Assembly (NCBI GenBank): GCA_033964015.1
Contig: CM066915.1
Span: 1,240,001 to 1,304,000, forward strand
Source: Scolanthus callimorphus
Lineage: Eukaryota > Cnidaria > Anthozoa > Actiniaria > Edwardsiidae
Direction: 5' to 3'
DNA: 64,000 nt
Shown: in pieces, positions 34,740 to 46,509 of the stretch
Numbering within the stretch: position 1 is the first letter of the stretch
Layout of the letters: every line of letters begins with the position of its first letter
The notes under the pieces: model-generated
Databases searched by the model: none
What the model saw: the letters and a program-made list of their open reading frames with translations, nothing else
What the model was told of the DNA's origin: nothing
Program-made: the position numbers and the translations under genes

Positions 34740-36077
34740 GCCCCATACGGAGTTCAGAAACTGCAGACAGATCAGCGATCTCTTGTTTTCAGCCAACCAA
34801 ATTTGAAAACTTTCGCATCAGCCGTAAAGGAAGCATCATCCCGAGGCACTACACTCTGGACTGGCAGGGCGGATAGTGAAAAGATGGGACGGAAATGTTC
34901 AAATTTCCTCCAGGAAATACAGTAAATGTATGGGTAAATCTCCCGAGAAAAGAGGGGGGGGGCCCTCAGTGCAAACACATAAAAAGCATTGTCTTGAAAG
35001 CAGGCAGTCACTGCTCAAACAGCTTTCCTCTCGACACTATCTGTCTCTCTTGTGAGGTCTCATCTGCCTTATGAGAGAACCCCTTGCGGCCCGCGCTATT
35101 TCCCGTTTTCGCTCGCCCGCGACTCCCTCCCCTTCCCTTTTAGAGCCGCTACGCAGGCTATATGAGAGTCAAAATCTTGACACTTCTGGCAGTGTAAGCC
35201 ATTTGGGTACCCAACAGCCATCCTCTGTTTTCCTGCCAAACATGTCAGGGGACGCGGGGTTGTATTGATGATTCGCGTCACTCGTACTCCAAATATGTCG
35301 TTCACATTGCAGAATAGACGCACATGAGAAACCGAGAACGCAATTTGTGAAGTACTCACGACACTGCTGTGAAATGTTACTCATCAGGCACCATATTTTA
35401 CAGATCTTTTATGTTTTATAAAGTCGAAACCCAAGGTTGAAATGGAAGAACCCGTCGTTAATGACTATAGATATTTTTATTAGATATGATTTGGCGTTTT
35501 GTGAATTTACGTTCGAATCATCGTACCAATTTCTCGTTTGTTCTCCATTTTAATAATTAAATTATTCAAACCAAACATCCGAAAAAAGAAAAAAAAACCT
35601 CCTTAGCCGTGTTATTTTCCATGTATTCACAAATAAATTGCTAAAAAGGGGTTATTTTCAGCAAAAATACTTACAGTTTCACTAGTTGTTCGTGGCTGCC
35701 GCCATTTTGGAAAGACCTGAATGGACGAGGGAGTCTGGGCACGAGGAATACACTAAACCTTTTGAAAATGCTAAAGTGTTTTCGAAATGCTATTTCGATA
35801 GACGATAAATATTTCTGAATGCATGATACAACTTTGCAAGTGGTTATTCATCTTTTTCTTGACATTTAAGGCAAAAATATGATAATTTGTATATCCGCCA
35901 CAGGCAACCCATCACACGAATTTTTCAACAGATTTTGATCTCTAGTAAAATGAGAAGCAGGGGGGTGCCAACTGGGCACCCATCCTAGGATTGATTAACT
36001 AGCCCAAACCAACACGTATACAAATTTTGGCACTTTTGTCCGCCGTGTCACGATCATTCCGCTAAGGTACCCGACTA
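34740..36077. other. Right part of the 4.6-kb element, non-coding
   Basis: Bases 34880-34955 are an inverted match to 14985-15060 (CATACATTTACTGTAT phrase). Otherwise nothing is recognised before the right end. Confidence 0.4.
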
Positions 36078-36890
36078 CTACAGGAAACTCAAGGAACGTC
36101 CCAAGCTGCAGAACGCGTCAGCTCGTGTTTACCCATACAAGTCAGACAAACCACTAAAGATGCTCGGAAAGTTCGAGGCAGATTTAAAGACCGAAGGCAA
36201 AGTGATGTCACGCGAGACAATATACGTCACGCAAGGAGCCGGTGGATCACTCCTTAGTTGGCAAACTTCACAGAATCTAGGACTCATTTCAATCGCCAGT
36301 CCCCTCGCATCGGAACCAAACCCGAAAGTTCAGAACCTAATAGAAGGATATGAAGATCTGTTTAGTGGCCTAGGAAAGCTGAAAGACTATCAAGTTCATC
36401 TGCACATTGACGATAGTGTCAAACCCTCAGCACAACCCCACAGGAGAGTACCCTTTCACGTGAGGAAGCAGATCGAAGAACAACTTGAAAAGGATGAACA
36501 GAGAGGTGTATAGAACGCATAGATGGACCAACACCCTGGGTATCACCGGTCGTCGTAGCGCCCAAACCCAAGCAACCCGGCAAGATACGGATGTGTGTAG
36601 ATATGAGACAAGCAAATCAGGCAATTCAGCGGGAACGACACATTACCCCAACCATCAGGGAAGTCATCGGAGATCTAAACGGAGCGAAGTTTTTCAGCAA
36701 GCTTGATTTGAATCAAGGTTACAATCAGTTGGAGCTCGACCCTGAATCACGATACATCACTACGTTCAGCACTCACGTAGGGCTTCGGAGATACACACGC
36801 CTCAATTTCGGAATTTCGAGTGCAGCCGAGATATTCCAGAACGCTATAGAGAGACACTTAGTGGAATTGAAGGAGCTATCAACCTGAGTG
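36078..36890 (+). pseudogene. pol: gypsy reverse transcriptase, N-terminal and middle part
   Basis: It covers the protease C-terminus and linker, then RT blocks: VSPVVVAPKP, RMCVDMRQANQAI, FFSKLDLNQGYNQL (first catalytic Asp) and LNFGISSAAEIFQ. Single-base losses near 36509 and 36864 shift the frame twice. The catalytic box continues in the next segment. Confidence 0.85.
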
Positions 36891-38722
36891 ATGACATCTT
36901 GGTATACGGTAAAACACAAGAAGATCATGACAGAGCACTAAAGGAGACATTCCAGCGACTTCGGGAGAAAGGTCTTACACTGAACCGAGACAAGTGCGAG
37001 TTCTTTAGAGACAGTCTCGAGTTCTTCGGATATACGTTCTCAGACAAGGGAATCTCTGCAGATCCTAAAAAGGTGCAAGCAATCATCCACCTTCAGCCGC
37101 CAACAAACGTGGCCGAGGTGAGAAGTCTACTTGGCATGGCCAACTATTGTTCGCGTTTTATCCCAGCTTATGCAACGCTGACACAGCCACTACGCGAGCT
37201 CACTCAAAAGGACACGCCCTGGGAGTGGACAGAGCGCCATGAAACTGCACTCACAAAGTTGAGGGATGCACTTGCAGAGGCACCAGTGACTGCGTATTTT
37301 GATCCCGACAAAGACACGGAAATAGCTGTAGATGCAAGCACCGTAGGACTCGGAGCGATTCTTGCGCAGACCGACCCCGATACTGGAGACAAGCACGTAG
37401 TAGCCTATGCAAGCCGATCGCTAACTGCCGTCGAGCAAAGGTACAGCCAAACAGAGCGTGAGGCACTAGCTGTCGTGTGGGGATGTGAGTACTTTCACCT
37501 TTACATATACGGCAAACCAGTTACCGTCGTCACAGATCACAAGCCCCTGATCGCCATTTACAACAACCCTCAATCTAGACCGCCAGCACGCATCGAAAGA
37601 TGGGCACTTAGACTTCAGCCCTATCAAGTTACGGTCTGTTATAAGAAAGGTGAAGATAATCCAGCGGACTACATGTCGCGTCACCCAGCAAAGTCTACTC
37701 AGCCTAACAGTAGGCAAGAACGCATTGCAGAAGACTTTGTGAACTACATCGCTCAAACTTCAGCACCAACCGCATTGCAGCTGGAGGACATCGCAAAAGC
37801 AACGCTGCAAGACCCGACACTTCAAGCTGTGGTGAATGCAGTCCGTACTGGAAACTGGTTTGAACCTGCGAAACGTTTGAACATTAACACTAACACTTAC
37901 AAGGCTCTGGAACGAGTCAAGGATGAGCTTACTATCTGCTCTACGGTGTGCGTCATCCTTAGAGGTACTAGAATTGTCATTCCTGAAACACAACAGCAAC
38001 ATGTGGTTGATCTCGCTCATGAAGGTCACCAAGGAATAGCAAAAACTAAAGCACTGCTTCGCGAGAAAGTGTGGTTTCCAGGAATTGACTGCGCTGTAGA
38101 AACGAAAGTCAAGTCGTGCGTTGCGTGTCAAGCAGCCACTCCCCAGACAAAGCGCGAACCACTTCAGATGTCGCCACTACCTGATGGACCATGGCAAGAA
38201 GTAAGCATTGATTTCAAAGAACTAGCTGGAGAAGGATATCTGCTATTCACATATGACGACTACTCGAGGTACCCAGTTGTAGAGGTAGTACCGTCAGTAG
38301 CTGCGAGGATCGTCGTGCCGCGCCTTCATAAAGTCTTCTCGGAATTCGGTGTACCTGAAGTCGTTCGATCGGACAACGGACCCCCATTTAATGGCAAGGA
38401 CTTCAGTAAGTTTGCATTTGTCTTAGGATTCAAACACCGCAAAGTCACTCCTCTTTGGCCACGCGCAAATGGTGAGGTAGAAAGGTTCATGAGGACCCTT
38501 AAGAAGGCTATTGAAGCAGCTAGAGCAAGTGGACGCCCATGGAAAGAAGAGCTATGTAAACTTCTTCGCAATTACCGAGCGACACCTCATGCATCTACTG
38601 GTAAGCCCCCAGCAACTGTCATGTTCAATCGACCAATGCGCGTCAAGCTACCAGAAGCACCGCTTTCCAGTAAGGACCCAGCATCTCTACTGCGCCAAGA
38701 CAACCTTGCGAAGGAGAAATGA
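36884..38722 (+). pseudogene. pol: gypsy RT C-terminus, RNase H and integrase
   Basis: The frame opens with the RT active-site box LSDD, a variant of YIDD that I recall from related animal gypsy elements, then the thumb region. In the 607-codon segment from 36899, RNase H has D145, E188 and D213. The integrase has a zinc-binding HHCC (H374, H377, C407, C410) and the catalytic D438, D492 and E528, with 35 residues between the last two. All catalytic residues are intact. A one-base loss in the A run at 38717-38719 gives the early stop at 38722. Confidence 0.9.
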
Positions 38723-39075
38723 AGCTGTACGCGGATCGAAAGGCTTACGTTGCGCCAAGTGATCTCAAGGAAAATGACACGGTACTTGTGAAGCGTGACC
38801 CGTCTTTCAAGTCATCCGGCTCACCATACGACCCAGAACCGTATCGCATCACCCAGAAAAAGGGAAGTATGGTAACAGCACAGCGCGACGGGAAAGAGGT
38901 AACACGAAACTCTTCTTTCTTCAAGAAAGTCAACCTGGATGCGCCAATCATTGACATTGACGATGATGACTCTTCTGAGGAACCAGACTTGGAACCACAA
39001 GCGCGACCAGAACGTAGGTATCCAACACGGAGCTCAAGACGCCCACCAGAGTACCTGAAGGACTATATGTGCTGA
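38719..39075 (+). CDS. pol: gypsy integrase C-terminal region
   Basis: It continues pol after the frame break. KLYADRKAYVAPSDLKENDTV and VLVKRD are the SH3-like C-terminal integrase segment; a proline/acidic tail ends RYPTRSSRRPPEYLKDY, as in many gypsy elements. The first Met is probably internal rather than a start. Confidence 0.8.
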   Translation: MKLYADRKAYVAPSDLKENDTVLVKRDPSFKSSGSPYDPEPYRITQKKGSMVTAQRDGKEVTRNSSFFKKVNLDAPIIDIDDDDSSEEPDLEPQARPERRYPTRSSRRPPEYLKDYMC

Positions 39076-39201
39076 TAGGACTATGTCCATCTAGTCATAG
39101 CTAGTTTTCGAGACTTTATTTGTTTTAAAGACATTATCAGAACTGCGTTGAAATTAGTTTACTCAAGTGCATTAGATTGTTACATTACCGCCATAAGTTC
39201 T

Positions 39202-39215
39202 AAGGTGGGGAGGAA
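39202..39215 (+). other. Polypurine tract
   Basis: AAGGTGGGGAGGAA lies directly before the 3' LTR, the position used to prime plus-strand synthesis. Confidence 0.75.
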
Positions 39216-39382
39216 TGTAATGATGTCACTTCCGTTTACGTGATTGACATTTATGCTAATTGGAAAAAGCATGCTAGAAAAGAGGGAGTCGAGTCTCGGT
39301 GAACTCCTGTATTCAAGTGAGCGTGCGGATAAATAAACCACAAGAAATCATCTAGTTTATCGTCTATTGACACAACATTACA
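39216..39382 (+). repeat. 3' LTR of gypsy element
   Basis: 167 bp, identical to the 5' LTR except for two transitions, and followed by the ACAAT duplication. Confidence 0.95.
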
Positions 39383-39387
39383 ACAAT

Positions 39388-40293
39388 CAACTCAACTGAA
39401 CTGTGAAATCTAAATATATTTAAAATGCAACTTTGGACACTTTGGACTGCAAAACAACATCTGGTCGCGTGGGAAACGTTCGCTTGGCGATTGTTGCATT
39501 TTAATTAAGCAATAAAAGTACATTCCGCGTGCTCTCTGCCTTCTTACAAACACGAGGGGGATGTTGGGAGAACTGATCAAAACTTTTTATCAGATAAAAC
39601 AAAAGTTTTATCAGTTCGACCAACAGTTCCCCGAGTGTTTGTAAGAAACCAGAGAGCACGCAGAAAGTAATTTTATTGCTTTTAGAAAATAACATACACA
39701 CGCGCGACAGCGTTGCGTGACAATCGTGTTTCTCAGGTCTCTTACAAACACGCTTTTTAACCAATCAGAATGCGCACATTCAAAATACAACATAGGTGTT
39801 ATTTCTAAAGAGATTTAGATTTCACAGTTCAGTTGAGTTGATTGTAGAGGGAGTTAACAGACGCGCACTCAAAATCAAACGATTTGATGAGTGTTGATTT
39901 GTCCAAATTTCTAACCGCGTAACGCCTAAATCTCAGAAAACCTCGTTAAGATAATCAGCAAATGGAAAAACCAAAGACTCAAATTATAAACCCAAATAAA
40001 AGAGTACATTTGCTAGTAATTCATTTATTTTATTTCCCGATTTATGAAAGCTTTTAATTCATATTCATTCCCATGCGCTAAAAATAACTCGGCTAAAGTA
40101 ATTCAATTAGCATCGGCTGGGAAAACAATTGAAACAGCAAAACCAAAGTTTTGTACTTCGAAGCCTAAAAATACAAAGGTTATCTTATCTTCCAGTTGGT
40201 AAAATAAAAGGAGCGATTCCTTTCAGGAGCAACTAGTGTACATGTTGGGAAAATTCCTCCTCTAAGAAAAGATGTGAAATTCGTAGTGAATTA
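39388..40293. other. Centre and inner right arm of the TTAA foldback
   Basis: CAATCAACTCAACTGAACTG at 39386-39405 is mirrored near 39822-39841. GCAATAAAA / TTTTATTGC and GCGTGCTCTCTG / AGAGAGCACGC pair further in. The hairpin axis is near 39595, inside TTTTATCAG...AAAACAAAAG. No gene. Confidence 0.75.
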
Positions 40294-41236
40294 TGTATCA
40301 GTCAATTCCAGCGGTGACCATCCCCCCCCCCCCCGGACACCGTGGGGCATTTGCGCACCACTGCCTTCCCTGGGGTGGGGAATTTTGAAAATTTTGCTGG
40401 CCCCAGGGTCGGGAATTGTTTTTTCCCCGGGGGAGGGGGGTGGGGAATTTTGGTTTTCTCAAGTCTCAAGCGCGTCGGGTTTTGCGAACTACAACACCAG
40501 TTACAATAACTATCGTTTGGCAGTTACAAAGTCCCAGTTACAGAAAATAACGCCACATAAACTATAATGCAGAGCATGGCCCGTATACACCACGTTTGGG
40601 GAAGACACATTTGCACATTTCGCAGTTGACGTCTTCTATAGAGAAGAAACAGATTTCGCAATTTCGTCTCAGTGGAAAAACTTAAAAATGAATTGACACT
40701 AGAAAAGAGTTCCAATTTCGCAAAACGTCAAGTAACATAACTGTGAAATAGTTGCTCTGCAAATAGAATAAAGGTAAATTTCGCATTGAGAGATTCCGGA
40801 GACAATTTGCAGAAATGGCTACAACGGCGAATGGCCTAGGAATGTCTACCGAAATTGTACTAATACCTTAGTTTCACTTCTTTATTTATATTTTGTCTCA
40901 CTTTCAGTGAAATGAGAACTCGTTCAAAGACGAGAAAATTTAAGTACATTTACTGAAACGAATTATAAATGCTCGGACAGTATAAATGGAGTTGAAGTTT
41001 TGTTGTGAAGCTTTGTCACGCAGAGTCGATGGAATCTTACCGTCTTTTTCTCGGCCCGGGGGTGGGGCATTTTTCCGCTTTTTGTGTTCCCCGCCGTGGG
41101 GTATTTTGCATTTCTGCTAGCCCGGGGGCGGGGAATTCTCTGTTTTGTTTTTAGAAATGACCAAAATCCCGGGGGTTGCCCGGGGGGGGGGGGGGGGGGG
41201 GGGGGGGCATGGTCAGTGCTGGAATTGACTGATACA
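40294..41236. mobile_element. 943-bp element in right foldback arm, TTA duplication
   Basis: The tips TGTATCAGTCAATTCCAGC and complement are flanked by TTA (40291-40293 and 41237-41239). The left foldback arm at 24955 reads through this site uninterrupted. The tips resemble those at 541 and 46510. The interior has C and G tracts (G26 at 41182-41207) and no gene. Confidence 0.85.
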
Positions 41237-42016
41237 TTAACTTCTCACGCAAGTACTGTCTCGCTTTATGCTAATTATGTTCACAGATTGGAAATTTCTA
41301 AATCTGTATATTTACTAAATCTAAAGCTACGACACCTAATCTGACTTCTATGACTATTTCTATAATAATAAATGCCTTTTAGAACAATTTAAACAAGTAC
41401 ATGTGAATATTTCCCTTCCTGGCATGAAGTCAATTTGAATCGCGTGTCATGTGAAAAATGCAAAAGTGACTTCGACGTTTCGCTCTCGTAGAAGGTAAAT
41501 ATTTGCGGGCCGCGATTAATTTTTTTATATGAGAGAAATGAAAGGTTGGGAATAATGTAAAAACATTTTTATTGAAAATTCGATGCGCACCAGCTGAGAT
41601 TCTTGCCCCTGAATTCTAGTCAAATTTAAGCAGAACAATTTTTGCTTTTGACGGGGCTCATGTAGGGTCCTGCAAATTTTTTGGAAAAGCAAAAAGCAAA
41701 AATAATCTTGCCGTTTTCCAGCCGTCTAGATGACACACTTTTATGAGATCGAACACAAAATCTCAATATCTTTCACTTTCAGGCTTTGCGAGGCTTCCCA
41801 ATTTTGGCAAAATTTTGCGATTTTCGGTGTCGCGACGAGCCCTATTTGGGTGAAATCAGACTTGACGAGATTTCTCGAAAAATTAAACTCGCTGAAAATT
41901 TTGAACTCCATTTTCGAAAATAGTTCCATATGGGGGCTCATTTTATAAAATAAACTGGAGGTCGATTTTTTTGATCTGTCGGACGATGCTTGATATTTAC
42001 AGGCAGCGGCTCTTAA

Positions 42017-42150
42017 AGTGCCGCGACAAAGGTGTGCCGCGCCGCGACCGTGCCGCGACTACGCGATATCATTCCGTATCTACAGCAGGCTAGGTTCCGT
42101 ACCGCGACACTGCCGCGCCGTGTCGAGGCACTTTTCACAGTCATACGAAA
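42017..42150. mobile_element. Right part of the MITE split by the foldback
   Basis: AGTGCCGCGACAAAG to CACTTTTCACAGTCATACG aligns with 42456-42591 of the intact copy. The missing left end is at 13765-13793. Confidence 0.75.
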
Positions 42151-42425
42151 TCTTATCTATCTGACACAAGGAACACCATTCATTCGCCTTGTACCAACAT
42201 TCGGGCGTAATTAATAAAAATCTAAGCGTAAATCCATTAAGAGAACACTGCAAAACTGACACAAAATCAGATATCGCTTTCATCCGCCTAACACTTCTCA
42301 TTTTACCGAGCTTTTTTCCTAGCATTTAAACGCCCACCCTCCCTCTCCAATGCAGTCTATGATTTCATCTAATTTCATGTAAATGTTTGTCAGAAAAAGT
42401 AAATGTAGGGAAATTCACAATGTAT

Positions 42426-42606
42426 GATAGAGCAGATTTCGTATGACTGTGAAAAGTGCCGCGACAAAGTTGTGCCGCTCCGCGACCATACCGCGACTAC
42501 GCGGTTTCATTCCGTATCTACAGCAGGCCAGGTTCCGTGCTGCGTCAGTGACAGTGCCGCGCCATGTCACGACACTTTTCACAGTCTTACGAAATCTACT
42601 CTTATC
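42426..42606. mobile_element. Intact sister MITE (AGTGCCGCGACA family)
   Basis: The inverted ends contain AGATTTCGTATGACTGTG and AAAGTG. It serves as an empty-site control for the TTAA insertion. Confidence 0.75.
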
Positions 42607-43001
42607 AACTCATCCTTGTGAAGAGCAGTATAGCATGTATGGAATAAGCATTTTTTTTAAGGAAGGAGTGCAAATTTTTGGCAGGGCATAAAATGACGAC
42701 GTCACGCCGAGTTCATGCGCAGCCATGACGACACAACCTTATTTGGAAATCTATTGTTTTTGCATGGAGCTTGTGCGCAGTCTGTGACGTCATAGGCTAT
42801 TGTGGCCTTTTCATTCTCGAACCCAGTGTTGGTGCAATATGTAATAAGTTATTGCGTCCAGAACAATGGTTTCCAAAATGGCTCAGCAAAAATATAATTT
42901 TCTTCCTTCCTTATATTAGTATTCCTTTCTAAGGCCAAAAACAATAGGTTTCTAAATACGGTAAAAGCACTGCAGTTAAAAAGGCTTGTTCCATACCATT
43001 C
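42607..43001. other. Intergenic, nothing recognised
   Basis: No supported feature. Confidence 0.4.
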
Positions 43002-43172
43002 CATACTATAGATGCTTTTAATAAGTCCCACGATGCCGGTTTTCCGCGAATGATGTCATAAATTATTCTTTTCAATTTCTGGTCTATTGAACACATTTCA
43101 AAAGAATAAATTTGACGTCATTCGCAGAAAATATGACGTATGACTGGACTTATTAAAAGGGTCTATACTACT
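43002..43172. mobile_element. 171-bp MITE (CTTTTAATAAGTCC)
   Basis: TACTATAGATGCTTTTAATA and its complement near 43150-43170 are the arms. GACGTCATTCGC phrases pair inside. Confidence 0.65.
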
Positions 43173-43886
43173 GGGAAGTGTTCTCCTTTTTCACGATTGG
43201 GAAATACCAGTTCCAATAATTCCTCCGCTTTGCATGGGAAAAATGGGCAATCCATCTTGTTGCCAACTCATTCATTTGATTTCCAACAATGAAGCACAGA
43301 TTAATTCAGCCAAGACTATTTCCCAATCACAGAAAAAGCAAACCCTACCCAGGTTTGAGAAAATCCTATATGCTTATTTTAAAAGCCAAACCCTATAAGT
43401 GATCGATTGGATATACTGAGAAATGCTTCGTATTTCCTGTGGAATTTCATATTCCAATTATTTCTAGCTGAATGTTGGCTTCACTTGATTTCCAAAGATT
43501 CTAGTAAATCTAAAAAATTGAATTGCTTTGTTGTTGTTGTGGGAATTGATTCTTTTGTCATTGTTGGAAATAAGAAACATTTTCCAGTGATATCTTGGAT
43601 AACTTTTTTATGCCATTTTGTTAGAAATTAAATTTTTGGGGTACTGTAAGTGGAATATTTTCTTACTAGCCTCAGGGCAGTAGCCACCAACCAGTCTGGT
43701 TAGTCTAGTTTCCACTGGACCACTTTTATTCTAGGGCAAACAGTTAATAACACTAAAAATGTCAGACCACTAATAATTAATAATATTTAAAATTTTGAAA
43801 CCCAGACCACTTCTGGCAACAGCCCTGTGCCTAAATGCCTGTGTTACGAAAATATGAGTGCATGTTATATTTCATGGTATACTACC
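43173..43886. other. Intergenic, nothing recognised
   Basis: AT-rich, with no convincing coding frame. Confidence 0.4.
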
Positions 43887-45066
43887 CATGAGTAAACGGA
43901 CTAACTTGTACTTGCCCAAATGAGATGCTGACATGGTTGGTACTGTACACAAAATGCTGCTCAGACTGGGAACTGTCAAGTCATCATCCCGGTCATGCAA
44001 TCACTGTGGGGTTAAAATATAGATACAGTAAATAATATGCTATTGATACTCCCATGAGTGCACTCCATGGCTACCTTGTACTTGCACAATGAGATGCTGA
44101 CATGGTCGGTACTGTACATAAAATGCTGCTCAGACTGGGAACTGTCAAGTCATCATCCCCATCATGCAATCACTGTGGGGTCAAAATATAGATACAGTAA
44201 ATAATATGCTATTAATACTCCCCATGAGTACACTCCGTGGCTACCTTGTACTTGCCCAGTGAGATGCTGACATGGTCTTTACTGCACACAAAATGCTGCT
44301 CAGACTGTTAACTGTCATGTCATCATCCTTGCCATGCAATCACTGTGGGGTTAAAATATAGATACAGTAAATAATATGCTATTGAAACTCCCATGAGTAC
44401 ACTCCGTGGCTACCTTGTACTTGCCCAGTGAGATGCTGACATAGTCGGTACTGTACATAAAATGCTGCTCAGACTGGGAACTGTCACGTCATCATCCTTG
44501 CCATGCAATCACTGTGGGGTTAAAATATAGATACAGTAAATAATATGCTATTGAAACTCCCCATGAGTACACTCTGTGGCTACCTTGTACTTGACCAATG
44601 AGATGCTGACATGGTCTTTACTGTACACAAAATGCTGCTCAGACTGGGAACTGTCAAGTCATCATCCCGGTCATGCAATCACTGTGGGGTTAAAATATAG
44701 ATACAGTAAATAATATGCTATTGATACTCCCCATGAGTAAACTCTGTGGCTACCTTGTACTTGTCCAATGAGATGCTGACATAGCCGGTACTGTACACAA
44801 AATGCTGCTCAGACTGGGAACTGTCAAGTAATCATCCTTGCCATGCAATCACTGGGGGGTTAAAATAAAGATATAGTAAATAATATGCTATTGATACTCC
44901 CCATGAGTACAATCCGTGGCTACCTTGTACTTGCCCAATGAGATGCTGACATGGTCTTTACTGTACACAAAATGCTGCTCAGACTGGGAACTGTCAAGTC
45001 ATCTTTCTGCCATGCAATCACTGTTGGGGTTAAAAAATATAGATACAGTAAATAATGAATATGCTA
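43887..45066. repeat. 170-bp satellite, seven tandem units
   Basis: The landmark CATGAGTA recurs at 43887, 44053, 44223, 44392, 44562, 44732 and 44902, giving spacings of 166, 170, 169, 170, 170 and 170. Units share GAGATGCTGACATGGTC, AAAATGCTGCTCAGACTG and AATCACTGTGGGGTTAAAAT at high identity. The length is close to a nucleosome repeat. Confidence 0.92.
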
Positions 45067-45138
45067 TTGAGAATGTTAACACTGAAATAAGCGTTAAAGT
45101 AAGTCAAAAAGTACATGAAATGGTGTTTCAGAGACATT

Positions 45139-45484
45139 GGCTGATTGCATTTTTAAACCGCACCGGGGGGGTTGAGGAGCTCTTTTAAAAAGACCTCCTC
45201 CCCTGGAATTTCCACTCGTGAAACAGACCCCCTCCCCTGGAATTTCCAACCTCATAAAGGACCCCCTCCCCTGGAATTTCCATTTTTTCTGGCAAATACC
45301 CCTGGAAAATCTATTTTTGGATAAAATGTCCCTGGAAAGTCACCTTTTTTACCCCTACCCCCTGGAATTTCCAGTCTCCAGACACACCCCCTCCCGTGGA
45401 ATTTCCAGAGTCCAAAACAACCCCCCTGGAAAATTTCCATATGTCCTCAACCCCCCCCTGTGCGGATTAAAAATGCAATCAGCC
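45139..45484. mobile_element. MITE of the GGCTGATTGC family, copy B
   Basis: The tips are as in copy A. ATT flanks both sides (45136-45138 and 45485-45487). CCCCTGGAATTTCC repeats about seven times in the interior. Confidence 0.85.
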
Positions 45485-46389
45485 ATTATGACATGCCTCC
45501 ACATCCCCCTAGCTAAAGTAGGAATAATAATAATACAATATTTATATAGCGCATATAGCCACGAATGAAACTAAAGGAATTAACCAAAGGATAGATGAGG
45601 TGCTATTGGAACACTGAGTAAAAAATATAATACCACAAAGAACTTTTAAATAAAAGCATTATATCTGCTTGTTTTTGCCTAGTGCTGTTAAATAATTTGC
45701 ATTCATTTGCCGATAAGGTTTAAAGAATATATTAGCTACAGTCAGGCAAATAGAGGACTGCCCAGCTGAAACGACCTCCTGAATATCCTCAAAGCAAAGG
45801 AAAAACCCCTGGGAAGAAGGTTGTTGACAAAAGTTGAAAAACATACAAGGCACCCAAGCCACAAAAATAAAACCAAGCACACTTTGGGTTCCTGATAAAA
45901 AAAAATCCTTAGAAACCCAACATTACCCCCCAACCGCCTCCCCCCCCCTCCCCCATCCTGACCTTCACTTTTCTAATGGCCCGTCCCTAGTGTCAGATTG
46001 ATGCCACTTTTCCCACCACAAAAAACAACCAAAATAGTTAAGAATAATTGTGCAGTAAACCATATTAGGTTGAAACTGGCATAACATTTTTGGTGCAAAA
46101 ACAAACATTTCTTTGCTAAAACTAATTAATGTTTTGCCTAATGGTATCTTGATAGTAATTTCTGCCAGGCACCCTCCACTTTTTAATTCAAATGCCCCAC
46201 CATGCAGCAATCTGTTACTGCCCTCTTTGGCCAACATTTTTTAACAATCAAAAATTTCATGTTTCTATGCAGTTCGAAAATCTGGAGACACATAGAGTAG
46301 TAACATCATGAACAAAAGTTGCACAAGTTGAAGCTGCCGAGAGGGCCTCCGAACAAATATTTGACCACAGGTGACCCAGTACTATTCTT
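45485..46389. other. Intergenic, no gene recognised
   Basis: It includes a C-rich patch near 45937-45955. No domain or repeat is supported. Confidence 0.4.
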
Positions 46390-46509
46390 TTTGTACTGCA
46401 ACATTGAATTATTATAGGGTTTATAGTGTGGTGTGTGAAGGGATGTATGAACATGGAAAGTTAATATAAGAAATTCTTAATAATAGTTAAGTTAAGTTAC
46501 TGAAACTAA

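Larger units (their letters stand above)
31455..36077. mobile_element. 4.6-kb DNA element in gypsy pol, CTA duplication
   Basis: The ends TAGTCGGGTACCTTA and TAAGGTACCCGACTA are flanked by CTA (31452-31454 and 36078-36080). Removing the element plus one CTA restores the gypsy reading frame, which proves the boundaries. The inverted ends extend imperfectly about 110 bp (GATCGTGACA, CTAGGATGGGTGCCCA). The tips resemble the element at 53697-55255. CTA fits a PIF/Harbinger-like duplication. It contains other elements and no transposase I recognise. Confidence 0.85.
29478..39382 (+). mobile_element. Ty3/gypsy LTR retrotransposon (Mag-like), interrupted by DNA transposons
   Basis: Two 167-bp LTRs with TG...CA ends are flanked by ACAAT (29473-29477 and 39383-39387). 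A putative primer-binding site follows the 5' LTR and a polypurine tract precedes the 3' LTR. The order gag, protease, reverse transcriptase, RNase H, integrase is that of Ty3/gypsy. The LTRs differ at two positions, so insertion is recent. Insertions at 30101-30807 and 31455-36077 disrupt it, and four single-base losses break the frame. Confidence 0.95.
13794..42012. mobile_element. TTAA-flanked foldback element, now 28 kb through nested insertions
   Basis: Left-arm segments 13794-13963, 24351-24976, 28052-28420 and 29386-29477 match the inverse of the right arm, which runs from about 42012 back to about 39600. The outer 170 bases differ at only about two positions. The tips read GAGCCGCTGCCTG. 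TTAA flanks both ends, and the paralogous MITE at 42426-42606 supplies an empty site. Without the insertions the element would be about 4 kb, essentially one long hairpin centred near 39595. TTAA duplication is known for piggyBac and Kolobok elements; the superfamily here is unproven and I found no transposase of its own. Confidence 0.8.

Noticed and set aside
29478..39382. Endogenous retrovirus with an envelope gene
   Set aside because: Integrase is followed directly by the polypurine tract and LTR with no room for an envelope frame; it is a gypsy retrotransposon.
44916..45188. 90-codon frame
   Set aside because: It lies in the last unit of the 170-bp satellite and runs into a MITE.
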